In this document: in pieces, positions 24,574 to 33,316 of the stretch
How the letters are laid out: every line of letters begins with the position of its first letter
How positions within the stretch are numbered: the stretch's first letter is position 1
From: JASFBA01 sp036172265
GTDB taxonomy: Bacteria > Chloroflexota > Chloroflexia > DTKN01
Length of the DNA stretch: 64,000 nt
Assembly (NCBI GenBank): GCA_036172265.1
Contig: JASFBA010000103.1
Coordinates: 33,141-97,140, forward strand
Reading direction: 5' to 3'
Position numbers and translations under genes: made by a program
The notes under the pieces: model-generated
Seen by the model: the letters and a program-made list of their open reading frames with translations, nothing else
Database searches by the model: none
What the model was told of the DNA's origin: nothing

Positions 24574-27500
24574 ATGCGTCAAGCTATCCCCGGAATCCTG
24601 TTCGTCTCTCTCCTGCTTCTGGTGTTTTCGCCGGCCGGCCTTCTGGCCGCGCCGTCCCCCAAGATTGACCCCAACCTCTTCCGAGAACTGGCCCGTGCCC
24701 CCGGAGGCATAGATTCCTTCCTTGTCCTGCTCCACGAGCAGGCCGACCTCAGCACCGCCGAGGCCATCGAAGGACATACCGCCCGTGCCTCCTATGTCTA
24801 CCAGGCCCTGCGCACCACGGCCGAGCGCAGCCAGGCCCGGCTGCGCGCCGACCTCTCGGCCTGGGGCATCCCCTACCGATCCTTTTTCCTGGTGAACGCC
24901 ATCCGGGTAACCGGAGACCTTTCCCTGGCCTACCGCCTAGCCGAACGGGAGGAAGTGGACCGTATCGTGGCCGATCCTTCCTTTAGCGGCCTGGACGACC
25001 CGCCCCCCGGACCTCCCGGCCCGCCGGCCGTGAACGGCATCGGGTGGAACATCGCCCGTGTCCACGCCCCCGAGGTCTGGGCCCTCGGCTACACCGGCCA
25101 GGGCATCGTCGTCGGCAGCGTGGATACCGGCGTGCAGTACGACCATCCGGCCCTGGTGAACCAGTATCGGGGCAACTTGGGCGGCGGTAATTTTGACCAT
25201 AACTACAACTGGCACGATGCCTTTGGCGAATACACCGTGCCCACCGACCCCAACGGCCACGGCACCCACACCACCGGCACGATGGTCGGGAGCGACGATC
25301 CAGCCCACCCGATCAGCGCCACTAACGCCATCGGTATGGCTCCGGGCGCCCAGTGGATCGCTTGCAAAGTCAGTTCTTTCAGCGGCGTCTGGAAGGCCTC
25401 CAAATACATCGAGTGCTGGGAATGGATGCTGGCCCCGACCGACCTGAACGGGCAGAACCCCCGCCCGGACCTGGCCGCCCACGTGGTCAACAACTCCTGG
25501 TCCTGCCCCGGCAGCGAGGGTTGCGACCCGGATACCCTCCTTATGGCTGCCCGCGCCCTCTATGCCGCTGGAATCGCCATCGTCAAGTCGGCGGGCAACT
25601 CCGGCGCTGCCTGCCAGACCCTCACCAACCCCAGCCAATACCGGGAACTCCTGGCCGTGGGTGCCTTCGACTCCAGCGACTGGATCGCCTCCTTCTCCAG
25701 CCGGGGCCCGGCCGTCTACCAGGGAGAAACCTACGTGAAGCCGGACTTGGCCGCACCCGGGGTAGGCGTTCGTTCGAGTGTACCGGGGGGTGGGTACAGT
25801 TTCTATTCCGGCACCTCGATGTCCTCGCCCCACGTGGCTGGCCTGATCGCCCTCCTCTGGTCGGCCCACCCCGAACTCATCGGCCGGCTGGAGGCCACCT
25901 TCCAGATCGTCGAGGAGAGCGCCGAACCGAGGACTGACCTGCAGTGTCCTCCCAACGGACCCAATGGCCGGCCCAACAACGTCTGGGGCTGGGGCATTAT
26001 CAGCGCCCTCGCCGCCGTCCAGGCCGGGGAGCAATTGGGAACACTCTCCGGCACCGTGGCCGAGGCCGGCGGCGGGGCGCTCCCTGAAGCGCAGATCGAG
26101 GTCGTCCGAAGCGACAGCCGCTTTTCCCGTTCCGTCCTCTCCAATCCCGCCGGCTTCTACAGCCTGACCCTCCCAGCAGCTACCTACGAGGTTACCGCTA
26201 CCCTCTACGGCTACCTCCCGACCACCGCCACCGGCGTCGTGGTCGTCAGCCATACCGTCACCCTGTTGGACCTGGCCCTCGAGCCCGCTCCCGTGTACAC
26301 TCTGTCGGGTACCGTAACCGATGCCACCACCGGAGCGCCGCTGCAGGCCACCCTGAGCCTCCAGGACACGCCGGTACAGGCCTCGACCGACCCGGCCACC
26401 GGGCGGTACAGCACCTCCGTGGCTCAGGGGGCCTATATACTCCATGCCGCCAGCCCCGGCTACGTCCCGGAGACGCGTCCGGTGGTCGTCCAGGGCAACC
26501 GCGTGGAGGATTTTGCCCTGCAGCCGACCGCCTCCTATTTCCTGCGCAAAAGCACTGCCCCCTGCGGGCCGACCTTCTCCTGGATCGACATCACCTCCAG
26601 CGGTCAGCCCTACTATCTGAGCGATGACGCCAGTGTGTGGGTCTCCATCGGCGATCCTTTCCCCTTTTACGGCAATGCCTACAATTCTCTCTACATCGGC
26701 TCCAACGGCCAGGTCGTCTTTGGCACAAGCACCGGGGCCGGCTGGCCTGGTGGAAACGCCATCCCTTCCACCTTCGCCCCCAACAACGCCATCTACGCCT
26801 TCTGGGATGACCTCCACCCGGCCAACGGGAGCCAGGGGACCATCTATACCCAACGAGTGGACGGCCACCTCTTTGTCATCGAGTTCTACCAGGTGCAGCA
26901 CTACCCCGGCGGAAATCCCGAAACTTTCGAGGTCATCTTGGACCTGGACAGTGGGACCATCCTCCTGCAGTACCTTACCGTCAACGATGCCCGACAGACC
27001 AGTGTGGGTATCGAAAATGCAAACGGCACGGCCGGCCTGCTTTACGCCTTCCATAACCCCTCTCTGCTGACCGATGGGCTGGCGCTGGCCTTTTACCCGG
27101 TGCAGGGCGAGCACCCGGCCGAGCAGGGATGGGGCATCCTCTCCGGCACGGTAACCGTCTCGGGCACCGGCGTGCCCGTCGCCGGTGTCTCCGTCAGGGC
27201 CGAAGCCCCGGCCGGCAGGGGCGTCTTCACCGCCACCACCGTTGCTGGCGGCATCTACTCCCTGACCCTTTGTGCCGATAGGTACACCGTCACCGCTTCG
27301 GCGGCCGGCTATTTCCCGAGCGACCAGGTGAGAACGTCTGTCTACAGTGGTTCGACCACACTGCTGAATCTGGCCCTGGAGCCCCTCCTAACCTGCAACC
27401 CGGTGCGGTTGGCCGGCTTCTCCTGGGAGCCGCCCACCCCCACGGCCGGCCTGCCCCTCACCTTCACCGCCCAGGTCTCGGGCACGCTCCCCATCACCTA

Positions 27501-27984
27501 TACCTGGGACCTGGGCGACGGTTCCCCGCCGGTCGTAACCACTTCCTCCACCCTCGTCCACATCTACGCCCTCCCCGGCCGCTACACCGCGACCCTGACG
27601 GCCACCAATTGCACCACGGCCACGGCGGCGGCTTCCCACACCCTCCAGGTTGTCGCCCCGCCATGTGAACCGGTTCGGGATGCCGATTTCACCTGGACGC
27701 CTTTTACCCCCACGGCCGGCCTGCCCCTCACCTTCACCGCCCAGGTCTCGGGCACGCTCCCCATCACCTATACCTGGGACCTGGGCGACGGTTCCCCGCC
27801 GGTCGTAACCGCTTCCTCCACCCTCGTCCACATCTACGCCCTCCCCGGCCGCTACACCGCGACCCTGACGGCCACCAATTCCTGTGGTACAGATCGGGCG
27901 GTTCGACCACTCACCGTCTTTTCTCCTCCCCGGATAACGTATTGGATCTACCTGCCGCTCGTACAGAAAGGGTATGGGCCGTAA
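24574..27984 (+). CDS. secreted subtilisin-like serine protease with PKD repeats
   Basis: 1,136-residue exported S8 peptidase. A signal peptide (~1-26, ending LLAAPS) is followed by an inhibitor-like propeptide and a catalytic domain with Asp (GSVDTG, ~184), His (NGHGTHTTG, ~229) and Ser (GTSMSSPHVAG, ~415). Downstream are carboxypeptidase-regulatory-like beta domains (~490-650 and ~850-930), a lectin-like domain (~680-840) and two PKD domains (~950-1115) whose DNA is nearly identical. The protein ends in YWIYLPLVQKGYGP, a tail that looks like a sorting or assembly signal. It likely degrades extracellular proteins. Confidence 0.93.
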   Translation: MRQAIPGILFVSLLLLVFSPAGLLAAPSPKIDPNLFRELARAPGGIDSFLVLLHEQADLSTAEAIEGHTARASYVYQALRTTAERSQARLRADLSAWGIPYRSFFLVNAIRVTGDLSLAYRLAEREEVDRIVADPSFSGLDDPPPGPPGPPAVNGIGWNIARVHAPEVWALGYTGQGIVVGSVDTGVQYDHPALVNQYRGNLGGGNFDHNYNWHDAFGEYTVPTDPNGHGTHTTGTMVGSDDPAHPISATNAIGMAPGAQWIACKVSSFSGVWKASKYIECWEWMLAPTDLNGQNPRPDLAAHVVNNSWSCPGSEGCDPDTLLMAARALYAAGIAIVKSAGNSGAACQTLTNPSQYRELLAVGAFDSSDWIASFSSRGPAVYQGETYVKPDLAAPGVGVRSSVPGGGYSFYSGTSMSSPHVAGLIALLWSAHPELIGRLEATFQIVEESAEPRTDLQCPPNGPNGRPNNVWGWGIISALAAVQAGEQLGTLSGTVAEAGGGALPEAQIEVVRSDSRFSRSVLSNPAGFYSLTLPAATYEVTATLYGYLPTTATGVVVVSHTVTLLDLALEPAPVYTLSGTVTDATTGAPLQATLSLQDTPVQASTDPATGRYSTSVAQGAYILHAASPGYVPETRPVVVQGNRVEDFALQPTASYFLRKSTAPCGPTFSWIDITSSGQPYYLSDDASVWVSIGDPFPFYGNAYNSLYIGSNGQVVFGTSTGAGWPGGNAIPSTFAPNNAIYAFWDDLHPANGSQGTIYTQRVDGHLFVIEFYQVQHYPGGNPETFEVILDLDSGTILLQYLTVNDARQTSVGIENANGTAGLLYAFHNPSLLTDGLALAFYPVQGEHPAEQGWGILSGTVTVSGTGVPVAGVSVRAEAPAGRGVFTATTVAGGIYSLTLCADRYTVTASAAGYFPSDQVRTSVYSGSTTLLNLALEPLLTCNPVRLAGFSWEPPTPTAGLPLTFTAQVSGTLPITYTWDLGDGSPPVVTTSSTLVHIYALPGRYTATLTATNCTTATAAASHTLQVVAPPCEPVRDADFTWTPFTPTAGLPLTFTAQVSGTLPITYTWDLGDGSPPVVTASSTLVHIYALPGRYTATLTATNSCGTDRAVRPLTVFSPPRITYWIYLPLVQKGYGP
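27441..27880 (+). repeat. tandem PKD coding repeat, 270-base period
   Basis: A ~170-base stretch at 27441-27610 recurs at 27711-27880 with a single A/G difference, inside the subtilase gene. The period is exactly 90 codons, so the reading frame is kept. The segments between the copies differ, suggesting recent duplication or gene conversion of the core only. Confidence 0.9.
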
Positions 27985-28069
27985 CTTTGCCGGTTGGGAC
28001 CGCATTTCCAACTCCATAAACATCTGCTGGGACACCGTTGTCCTTTAACACGAGGTTCACTAAAAGGAA

Positions 28070-28103
28070 GGGAGATGCAGCCGGCCGTTCGGCTGCATCT
28101 CCC
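28070..28103. terminator. 14-bp perfect hairpin terminator between convergent genes
   Basis: GGGAGATGCAGCCG and CGGCTGCATCTCCC enclose a six-base loop. T-rich bases follow on both strands, so it can end both the subtilase and the minus-strand zinc-ribbon transcripts. Confidence 0.75.
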
Positions 28104-28142
28104 GGATATTTCCACCCTCTTTTTCCGGCCTCCTCGTCCCAC

Positions 28143-28346
28143 CTACCGCAACTCGTACATCGGCCGTTCGCTCACCGGTTCGTTAATATAGAGGTTGCCC
28201 TTGTGGATCTTCAGGTTGAAACCGCAGGCCGGGTTGGTGCAGACCCAGGCCTTGAAGATCACTGTGGCCCCATCCTGACCGTAATCCGAGAGCGGTACCA
28301 GCACCCCTTGCTGACATTTCTGACATCTAGGCCAGATCGACTCCAT
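28143..28346 (-). CDS. small zinc-ribbon protein
   Basis: 67-residue protein with two cysteine pairs, CQKC near residue 8 and CTNPAC near 37, spaced to bind one zinc. Remaining sequence is beta-rich and soluble. The ATG at 28346 has GGAGGT six bases upstream; the GTG codons before it are rejected. It has its own promoter (28418-28446) and a terminator. Function unknown; zinc-ribbon nucleic-acid or protein binding is inference. Confidence 0.78.
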   Translation of the reverse strand: MESIWPRCQKCQQGVLVPLSDYGQDGATVIFKAWVCTNPACGFNLKIHKGNLYINEPVSERPMYELR

Positions 28347-28417
28347 CACCACACCTCCTCTTTGTCCTTGAACCTCGCTGCCTTAGTTTGTGCCCCAAAG
28401 CACAACTTCACCAGGCC

Positions 28418-28446
28418 ATCATACCATACACCTATCCACGACGCAA
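28418..28446 (-). promoter_or_regulatory. sigma-70-type promoter of small zinc-ribbon gene
   Basis: Minus-strand TTGCGT (28446-28441), 17-base spacer, TATGAT (28423-28418). Confidence 0.7.
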
Positions 28447-28457
28447 ATCCGGAGCAA

Positions 28458-31400
28458 TCAACTAACGATCAACGGCATCCCAAGCAGGGCCTCGGCCTTG
28501 ACCGTGATTTGGGCATCGCGGTAGTGGAGCAACTGGATAGCCTTGGCTGGACATTCGCCGGCGCAGATGCCGCAGCCCTGACAGGCGGCGACCTCGATCT
28601 GGGCTGCCCCCAGGAGACCGCCAGCCCCCACCTTTGTCGGGTCAATGCGCGGGACGTTGTAGGGACAGACACGCACGCAGGTAAGGCAAGCGGTACAGCG
28701 GCTTTCGTCCACCACGGCCACGATACCTCCCACCTCCAGCATAGGCCGGGAGAGGATGGTGGCAGCCCGCGCTGCCGCCGCCTGGGCCTGGACGATGGAC
28801 TCGGGGGCAAACTTGGGGTAGTGGGCCAGACCGCAGAGGTAGATGCCTTCCGAGGCAAAGTCCACCGGGTTCAGTTTGACGTGCTTCTCCATAAAGAAGC
28901 CTTCCCCAGAACAGGCCAGTTTGAACGTTTCGGCCAGCCGGCCGTAGCCGGGCTGCGGCAGGATGGCCGTGCTCAACACCAGGAGGTCCGGCTCCAAAAC
29001 CACCGGCCGGTGCAGGACCGGGTCCTCCACCGTCAAACGCAGGCGGCCGTTCTGCTCTACCTGGGGAGGGTTTCTTTCGTCAAAGCGGAGAAAGAGCACG
29101 CCGGCCTCGCGGGCCCGGGTGTACTCCACCTCCCAGAAGCCGTAGGTGCGGATGTCCCGATAGAGGATGACCACCTGGGTCTCCGGGTTGCGTTCCTTGA
29201 GGAGACGAGCATTCCGCACGGCCTGGGTGCAGCAAAGACGACTGCAGTAATATGCCTGCTCAGGTGGAGTGACACACTGCACCATCACCACGCTGCGGAC
29301 GTGGCGCAAGGCAGGGTCATCCTGGTACAGGCGCTCCTCCAGATCGCGCTGGGTCAGGACGCTCCGGAACGGCTCCCCAGGCAACGTAATCCGGGTCAGG
29401 CCCTCCTCCCGGTCGCGCTGGACCGGGACACACTCCTCCTGCCCCGGAGCGGGAAGAACCGGGGATGTCCCGATCGTAATTCCATTCCCCCGATACTCCA
29501 GGCCACCCGTGGCGATAATGGTGACGCCGTGGGCCACCTCCTCTAGCGACCCGTCGGCCCGACGTACTCGGCTGCGGAAGTTGCCCAGAAAGCCGCTGCA
29601 GGTCTCGACCTCGGCCGGCATAAGAAGTTCGATAAGCGGGTGGCTCTGCACCCGGGCGATCTGCTCCCGAAGGAACTCCTGGGGATGGCGGCCGGCCAGG
29701 GGATGATGCAGATGCCAGGCATTTCCCCCCAGCCGTTCGGCACGCTCCACCAGCGTCACCGGAAAGCCGCCGTCGGCGAGCGTCAGCGCCGCCGTCATCC
29801 CCGCCAGTCCCCCGCCCACCACCAGCGCCCGCTGCGTCACCGGAATCTGCACCCGGTGGAGCGCCTCCAACATCCGCACCCGGGCCACGGCCATACGGAT
29901 GAGGTCTTTGGCTTTCTCTGTGGCCTCCTCCGGCCGAGTGCCATGCACCCAGGAACAGTGGTTGCGGATGTTGGCCATTTCGAAGTAGTAGGGGTTTAAT
30001 CCAACTTGGCGGATGGTGTCCTGGAAAAGCGGCTCATGGGTCAACGGGGTACAGGAAGCGACGACGACGCGGTTCAGGTCATACTTCCGAACGGCCTCCT
30101 GGATGGCCCGCAGCCCGTCTTCGGAGCAGGCATAGAGCAGGTTCTGGGCATGGACCACACCGGGCAGCGTCCGGGCGTATTCTACCGTTGCCGGCACGTC
30201 TACCACGCCGGCGATGTTGCTCCCACAATGACAAATCAATACGCCTACCCGTATCTCCGCGCCGCTAACATCCTTCTCCGGCGGATAGGCACGTTCCCGT
30301 GTCCGCGTCCAGCGCACATCCCCCAGGAGGGCCATGGCCTGGGCGGCGGCTCCGCTTCCCTCGATGACCGATTCGGGGATGTCCTTCGGAGCGGCGAAGG
30401 CACCGCAGACAAAGATGCCGGGCCGGTTGGTGGCGGTGGGAGAAAAAGGCTCGGTCCAGGCGAAGCCGTGGGCGTTCAGGTCCACGCCAGCGATACGGGC
30501 CAGTTCACGGGTGGGTTCGGGGATCTCCATGCCTACGGAGAGGACAACCATCTCGAAGCGTTCCACAACCATCTGCCCGCTTTCGTCCTGATAAGTGAGC
30601 CAAAGGTCGCCTGTGGCCGGGTCCTCCTTCAGGGAAGAAATGCGACAGCGGGTGAAGGCGACGTGGTAGCGGTCGCGGGCGCGCTGGAAGTATTCGCTAT
30701 AGCCTTTGGAGAAATCGCGCACGTCCATCATAAAGACGTGGGCTTCCAAGTTGGGGTCGTGCTCCTTGGCGATGATGGCCTGTTTCATCGCATACATACA
30801 GCAGACCGAGGAGCAGTAGGCGTGCTCCTGGTCGCGGGAACCAACGCACTGGAGCCAGGCGATGTGCCCTGGCGTCCTGCCGTCAGAGGGTCGCCGAACG
30901 TGCCCCTGGGTAGGGCCGGAGGCGGAAAGGAGGCGCTCGAACTGGAGGGAGGTCACCACGTTGCGGTAGCGGCCCAGGCCGTACTCCTGGTAAGTCCGCG
31001 GATTGGAAAGTTCGTAACCGGGGGCCAGGATAACGGCACCGACCTCGATTCCCTCCATGTGTTCGACGTCTTCGTGGTTGACGGCCTGGGCCTGGCAGAC
31101 GTAGACACAGGAGAGGCATTCCGAACAGAGAGCGCACTGCAGGCAGCGGGCAGCCTCCTCTTGGGCCAGTTCCGGCGTGTAGCCGCGCTCCACTTCGATG
31201 AATTCTCCGGTACGTTCATCGCGGCGGAAGCGCTGCTCGAGCGGAAGTTCCGGCATAGGGACGCGGCCCCGGCCGTGGATTTCGCCCCGGGCTTTGCGCT
31301 CGGCCAGTTCCTCTTCGCTCAGGTGGACCACGGGCAGGGCGGGCTTGGGTGGAGGCTCCAGCGGCAGGCCCTGGAGGTAGCGGTGGATGCTTTCGGCGGC

Positions 31401-33059
31401 GCGGTGGCCGGCCGCTACCGCCTCGATGACAAAGGCCGTTCCGGTGACGGCATCGCCGGCGGCAAAGACGCCCGGCCGGCCGGTGGCCAGGGTCCGCAGG
31501 TCGGCGTCGATCGTCCGTGCCCGCGTTACCCCGATGCGGCTGTCGGGCGGGATGAAAGAAAGGCCGACGGCCTGGCCGATGGCGAAGACGACGACATCGG
31601 CCGGTAGGTGGTGCTCGGAGTTGGGGACGATGTCCATATCCGGCCGGCCGCCCGGAAGGAAGCCACGGAAGTTGACCAGGGCGGCCCGCACGCCGGAAAC
31701 CCGGCCGTCGCCGGTTACTTCCAGGAAGGTGCGCGAAGGCAGGATTTCTACCCCTTCTCCCTCGGCAGCGGCAATCTCCTGGCGGCTGGCCGGCATTTTC
31801 TCCCGGCTCTCCAGGCAGGTGGCGGCGACGTGGGCAGCCCCCAGGCGCAGAGCCGTGCGGGCGGCGTCCATGGCCACGTTCCCGCCGCCCAGAACCAGCA
31901 CACGCTTTCCGCTCAGATCGGGTGGCCGGCCCAGGCGGGCATCGCGCAGAAAGTGGATGGCCACCATCGTGCCCGGCAAGTCCGCGCCGGGGATGTTTAG
32001 TTTGCGCCCCTCATGCGCCCCCACGGCCAGGAAGATGGCATCGTATCCTTCGGCAAAGAGTTCATCCAGGTTCTCCACCCGGTGGTTGAGACGCAGGTCC
32101 ACGCCCAGGTCGATAATGTCCTGCACCTCGCGGTCCACAATCCAGGAGGGCAGGCGGAACTCGGGCACGCCGACGCGGAGCATCCCGCCGGCCACCGGCA
32201 TGGCCTCGTAGACGGTGACGCCATAGCCCAGTTTCACCAGGTCCTGGGCGCAGGTCAGCCCGGCTGGCCCGGCCCCGACAATGGCGATGCGCTGGGGGTA
32301 GCGGCGGGGCACCGGCTCCACCGGCTTACGGGGCTGGGCATAGACCATATCGGTCACAAAGCGCTTGAGGGCCGCGATCGCGATCGGTTCGTCTACCTTG
32401 CCCCGGTTGCAGACGTCTTCACAACGGTGGTTACAGATTCTCCCGCAGATGCCGGGGAAAGGGTTGTCCTCCTTGATGACCCGGAGCGCATCTTCGTAGC
32501 GCCCCTCGCGGATGAGGGCGATGTAGCCCTGGGCGCGCTGGTGGGCCGGACAGGCGTCGCGGCAGGGGGAAATGCCCCGTTTGGCGATGGCGTAGGCGTT
32601 AGGGACGCCCTGGGGGTAAAGTTTGTAGGCCGCTCGGCGCTCCCCCAGGAAAGCGTTGAAGGGGTCGGGCAGGACGATGGGGCAGACCTGGGCACATTCG
32701 CCGCAGCCGGTGCACTTCTGGAGGTCGATATAGCGAGGGCGGAGGCGAACGGTGGCGGTAAAGTGGCCGGCATGGCCCTCCAGACGCACCAGGTCGGCAT
32801 TGGTCAGGATATCGATGTTCAGGTGACGGCCGGCTTCGACCAGTTTGGGAGAAACGATGCACATGGCGCAGTCGTTGGTGGGGAAGGTTTTATCCAGTTG
32901 GGCCATATGGCCGCCGATGGCCGTCTCCTTTTCCAGGAGGTAGACGTGGAAGCCGCTTTCGGCGAGGTCCAGGGCGGCCTGGAGGCCGGCGATGCCCCCA
33001 CCGACAACCAGGACGGAGCCCACCTTTTCTCCAGAGGGAGCAAAAGCGTCCTCGGCCAT
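28458..33059 (-). CDS. giant HdrA-GltD-HdrA fusion flavoprotein
   Basis: 1,533 residues combining three flavin modules with Fe-S sites. The first HdrA-like part starts with VLVVGGGIAGLQAA (~17) and CTGCGECAQVCP (~115-126). A GltD/NADPH-type module (~165-590) carries CGRICNHRCEDVCNRG, VGAGPAGLTCAQDL and GGGNVAMDAA. The first HdrA module then resumes (CLQCALCSECLSCVYVC, CSSVCCMYAMKQ). A second HdrA-like part follows (ICHCGSNIAG, VVGGGLAGMTAAL, CSRLCCTQAV). It ends in a two-cluster ferredoxin (CTACLTCVRVCP and CQGCGICAGECP). HdrA proteins bifurcate or transfer electrons with HdrBC or hydrogenase partners; no HdrB/C gene lies nearby. NAD(P)H-ferredoxin or quinone-type electron transfer is likely but unproven. 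Confidence 0.9.
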   Translation of the reverse strand: MAEDAFAPSGEKVGSVLVVGGGIAGLQAALDLAESGFHVYLLEKETAIGGHMAQLDKTFPTNDCAMCIVSPKLVEAGRHLNIDILTNADLVRLEGHAGHFTATVRLRPRYIDLQKCTGCGECAQVCPIVLPDPFNAFLGERRAAYKLYPQGVPNAYAIAKRGISPCRDACPAHQRAQGYIALIREGRYEDALRVIKEDNPFPGICGRICNHRCEDVCNRGKVDEPIAIAALKRFVTDMVYAQPRKPVEPVPRRYPQRIAIVGAGPAGLTCAQDLVKLGYGVTVYEAMPVAGGMLRVGVPEFRLPSWIVDREVQDIIDLGVDLRLNHRVENLDELFAEGYDAIFLAVGAHEGRKLNIPGADLPGTMVAIHFLRDARLGRPPDLSGKRVLVLGGGNVAMDAARTALRLGAAHVAATCLESREKMPASRQEIAAAEGEGVEILPSRTFLEVTGDGRVSGVRAALVNFRGFLPGGRPDMDIVPNSEHHLPADVVVFAIGQAVGLSFIPPDSRIGVTRARTIDADLRTLATGRPGVFAAGDAVTGTAFVIEAVAAGHRAAESIHRYLQGLPLEPPPKPALPVVHLSEEELAERKARGEIHGRGRVPMPELPLEQRFRRDERTGEFIEVERGYTPELAQEEAARCLQCALCSECLSCVYVCQAQAVNHEDVEHMEGIEVGAVILAPGYELSNPRTYQEYGLGRYRNVVTSLQFERLLSASGPTQGHVRRPSDGRTPGHIAWLQCVGSRDQEHAYCSSVCCMYAMKQAIIAKEHDPNLEAHVFMMDVRDFSKGYSEYFQRARDRYHVAFTRCRISSLKEDPATGDLWLTYQDESGQMVVERFEMVVLSVGMEIPEPTRELARIAGVDLNAHGFAWTEPFSPTATNRPGIFVCGAFAAPKDIPESVIEGSGAAAQAMALLGDVRWTRTRERAYPPEKDVSGAEIRVGVLICHCGSNIAGVVDVPATVEYARTLPGVVHAQNLLYACSEDGLRAIQEAVRKYDLNRVVVASCTPLTHEPLFQDTIRQVGLNPYYFEMANIRNHCSWVHGTRPEEATEKAKDLIRMAVARVRMLEALHRVQIPVTQRALVVGGGLAGMTAALTLADGGFPVTLVERAERLGGNAWHLHHPLAGRHPQEFLREQIARVQSHPLIELLMPAEVETCSGFLGNFRSRVRRADGSLEEVAHGVTIIATGGLEYRGNGITIGTSPVLPAPGQEECVPVQRDREEGLTRITLPGEPFRSVLTQRDLEERLYQDDPALRHVRSVVMVQCVTPPEQAYYCSRLCCTQAVRNARLLKERNPETQVVILYRDIRTYGFWEVEYTRAREAGVLFLRFDERNPPQVEQNGRLRLTVEDPVLHRPVVLEPDLLVLSTAILPQPGYGRLAETFKLACSGEGFFMEKHVKLNPVDFASEGIYLCGLAHYPKFAPESIVQAQAAAARAATILSRPMLEVGGIVAVVDESRCTACLTCVRVCPYNVPRIDPTKVGAGGLLGAAQIEVAACQGCGICAGECPAKAIQLLHYRDAQITVKAEALLGMPLIVS

Positions 33060-33101
33060 TCTCGTTCTCCTGAAGATAGCGGAAGTACTATCGCCGATGC
33101 A

Positions 33102-33130
33102 ACTATACCATTACATCCCAGGTAGCGCAA
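33102..33130 (-). promoter_or_regulatory. sigma-70-type promoter of the HdrA fusion gene
   Basis: Minus-strand TTGCGC (33130-33125), 17-base spacer, TATAGT (33107-33102), about 43 bases upstream of the start codon. Confidence 0.75.
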
Positions 33131-33179
33131 GTGTGCGCGCTCACCAGGAGGCGGGCCGGAAACCGGATTCGAACCTGTT

Positions 33180-33205
33180 GCAGGGCAACTCCGGAGTTGC
33201 CCTGC
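33180..33205. repeat. 26-bp perfect palindrome
   Basis: Thirteen bases (GCAGGGCAACTCC) are followed directly by their exact reverse complement in the 257-base gap between the HdrA fusion promoter and the end of the FecR-like gene. It could stop transcription coming from 33317 or be a dispersed element. Confidence 0.65.
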
Positions 33206-33316
33206 CAATTCCCCGGCGGAGGTTGTCCCCAATGCCTAACGGTCGCTGCAGATCGGAGCGTCTGTTGCCACTTAGCCGGGTGATGGGCGAGGCAGCGGCA
33301 GGGTCGGCTGGAGACC

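Noticed and set aside
24937..27114. 725-codon open frame on the minus strand
   Set aside because: Antisense shadow of the subtilase gene; the plus-strand frame has signal peptide, catalytic triad and PKD domains.
33152..33217. tRNA-like sequence on the minus strand (GGTTCGAATCC with GCCGGGG and TCCGGC ends)
   Set aside because: It has a T-loop-like motif and possible acceptor bases, but no D arm and no seven-base anticodon loop; the middle is a perfect palindrome. At most a remnant.
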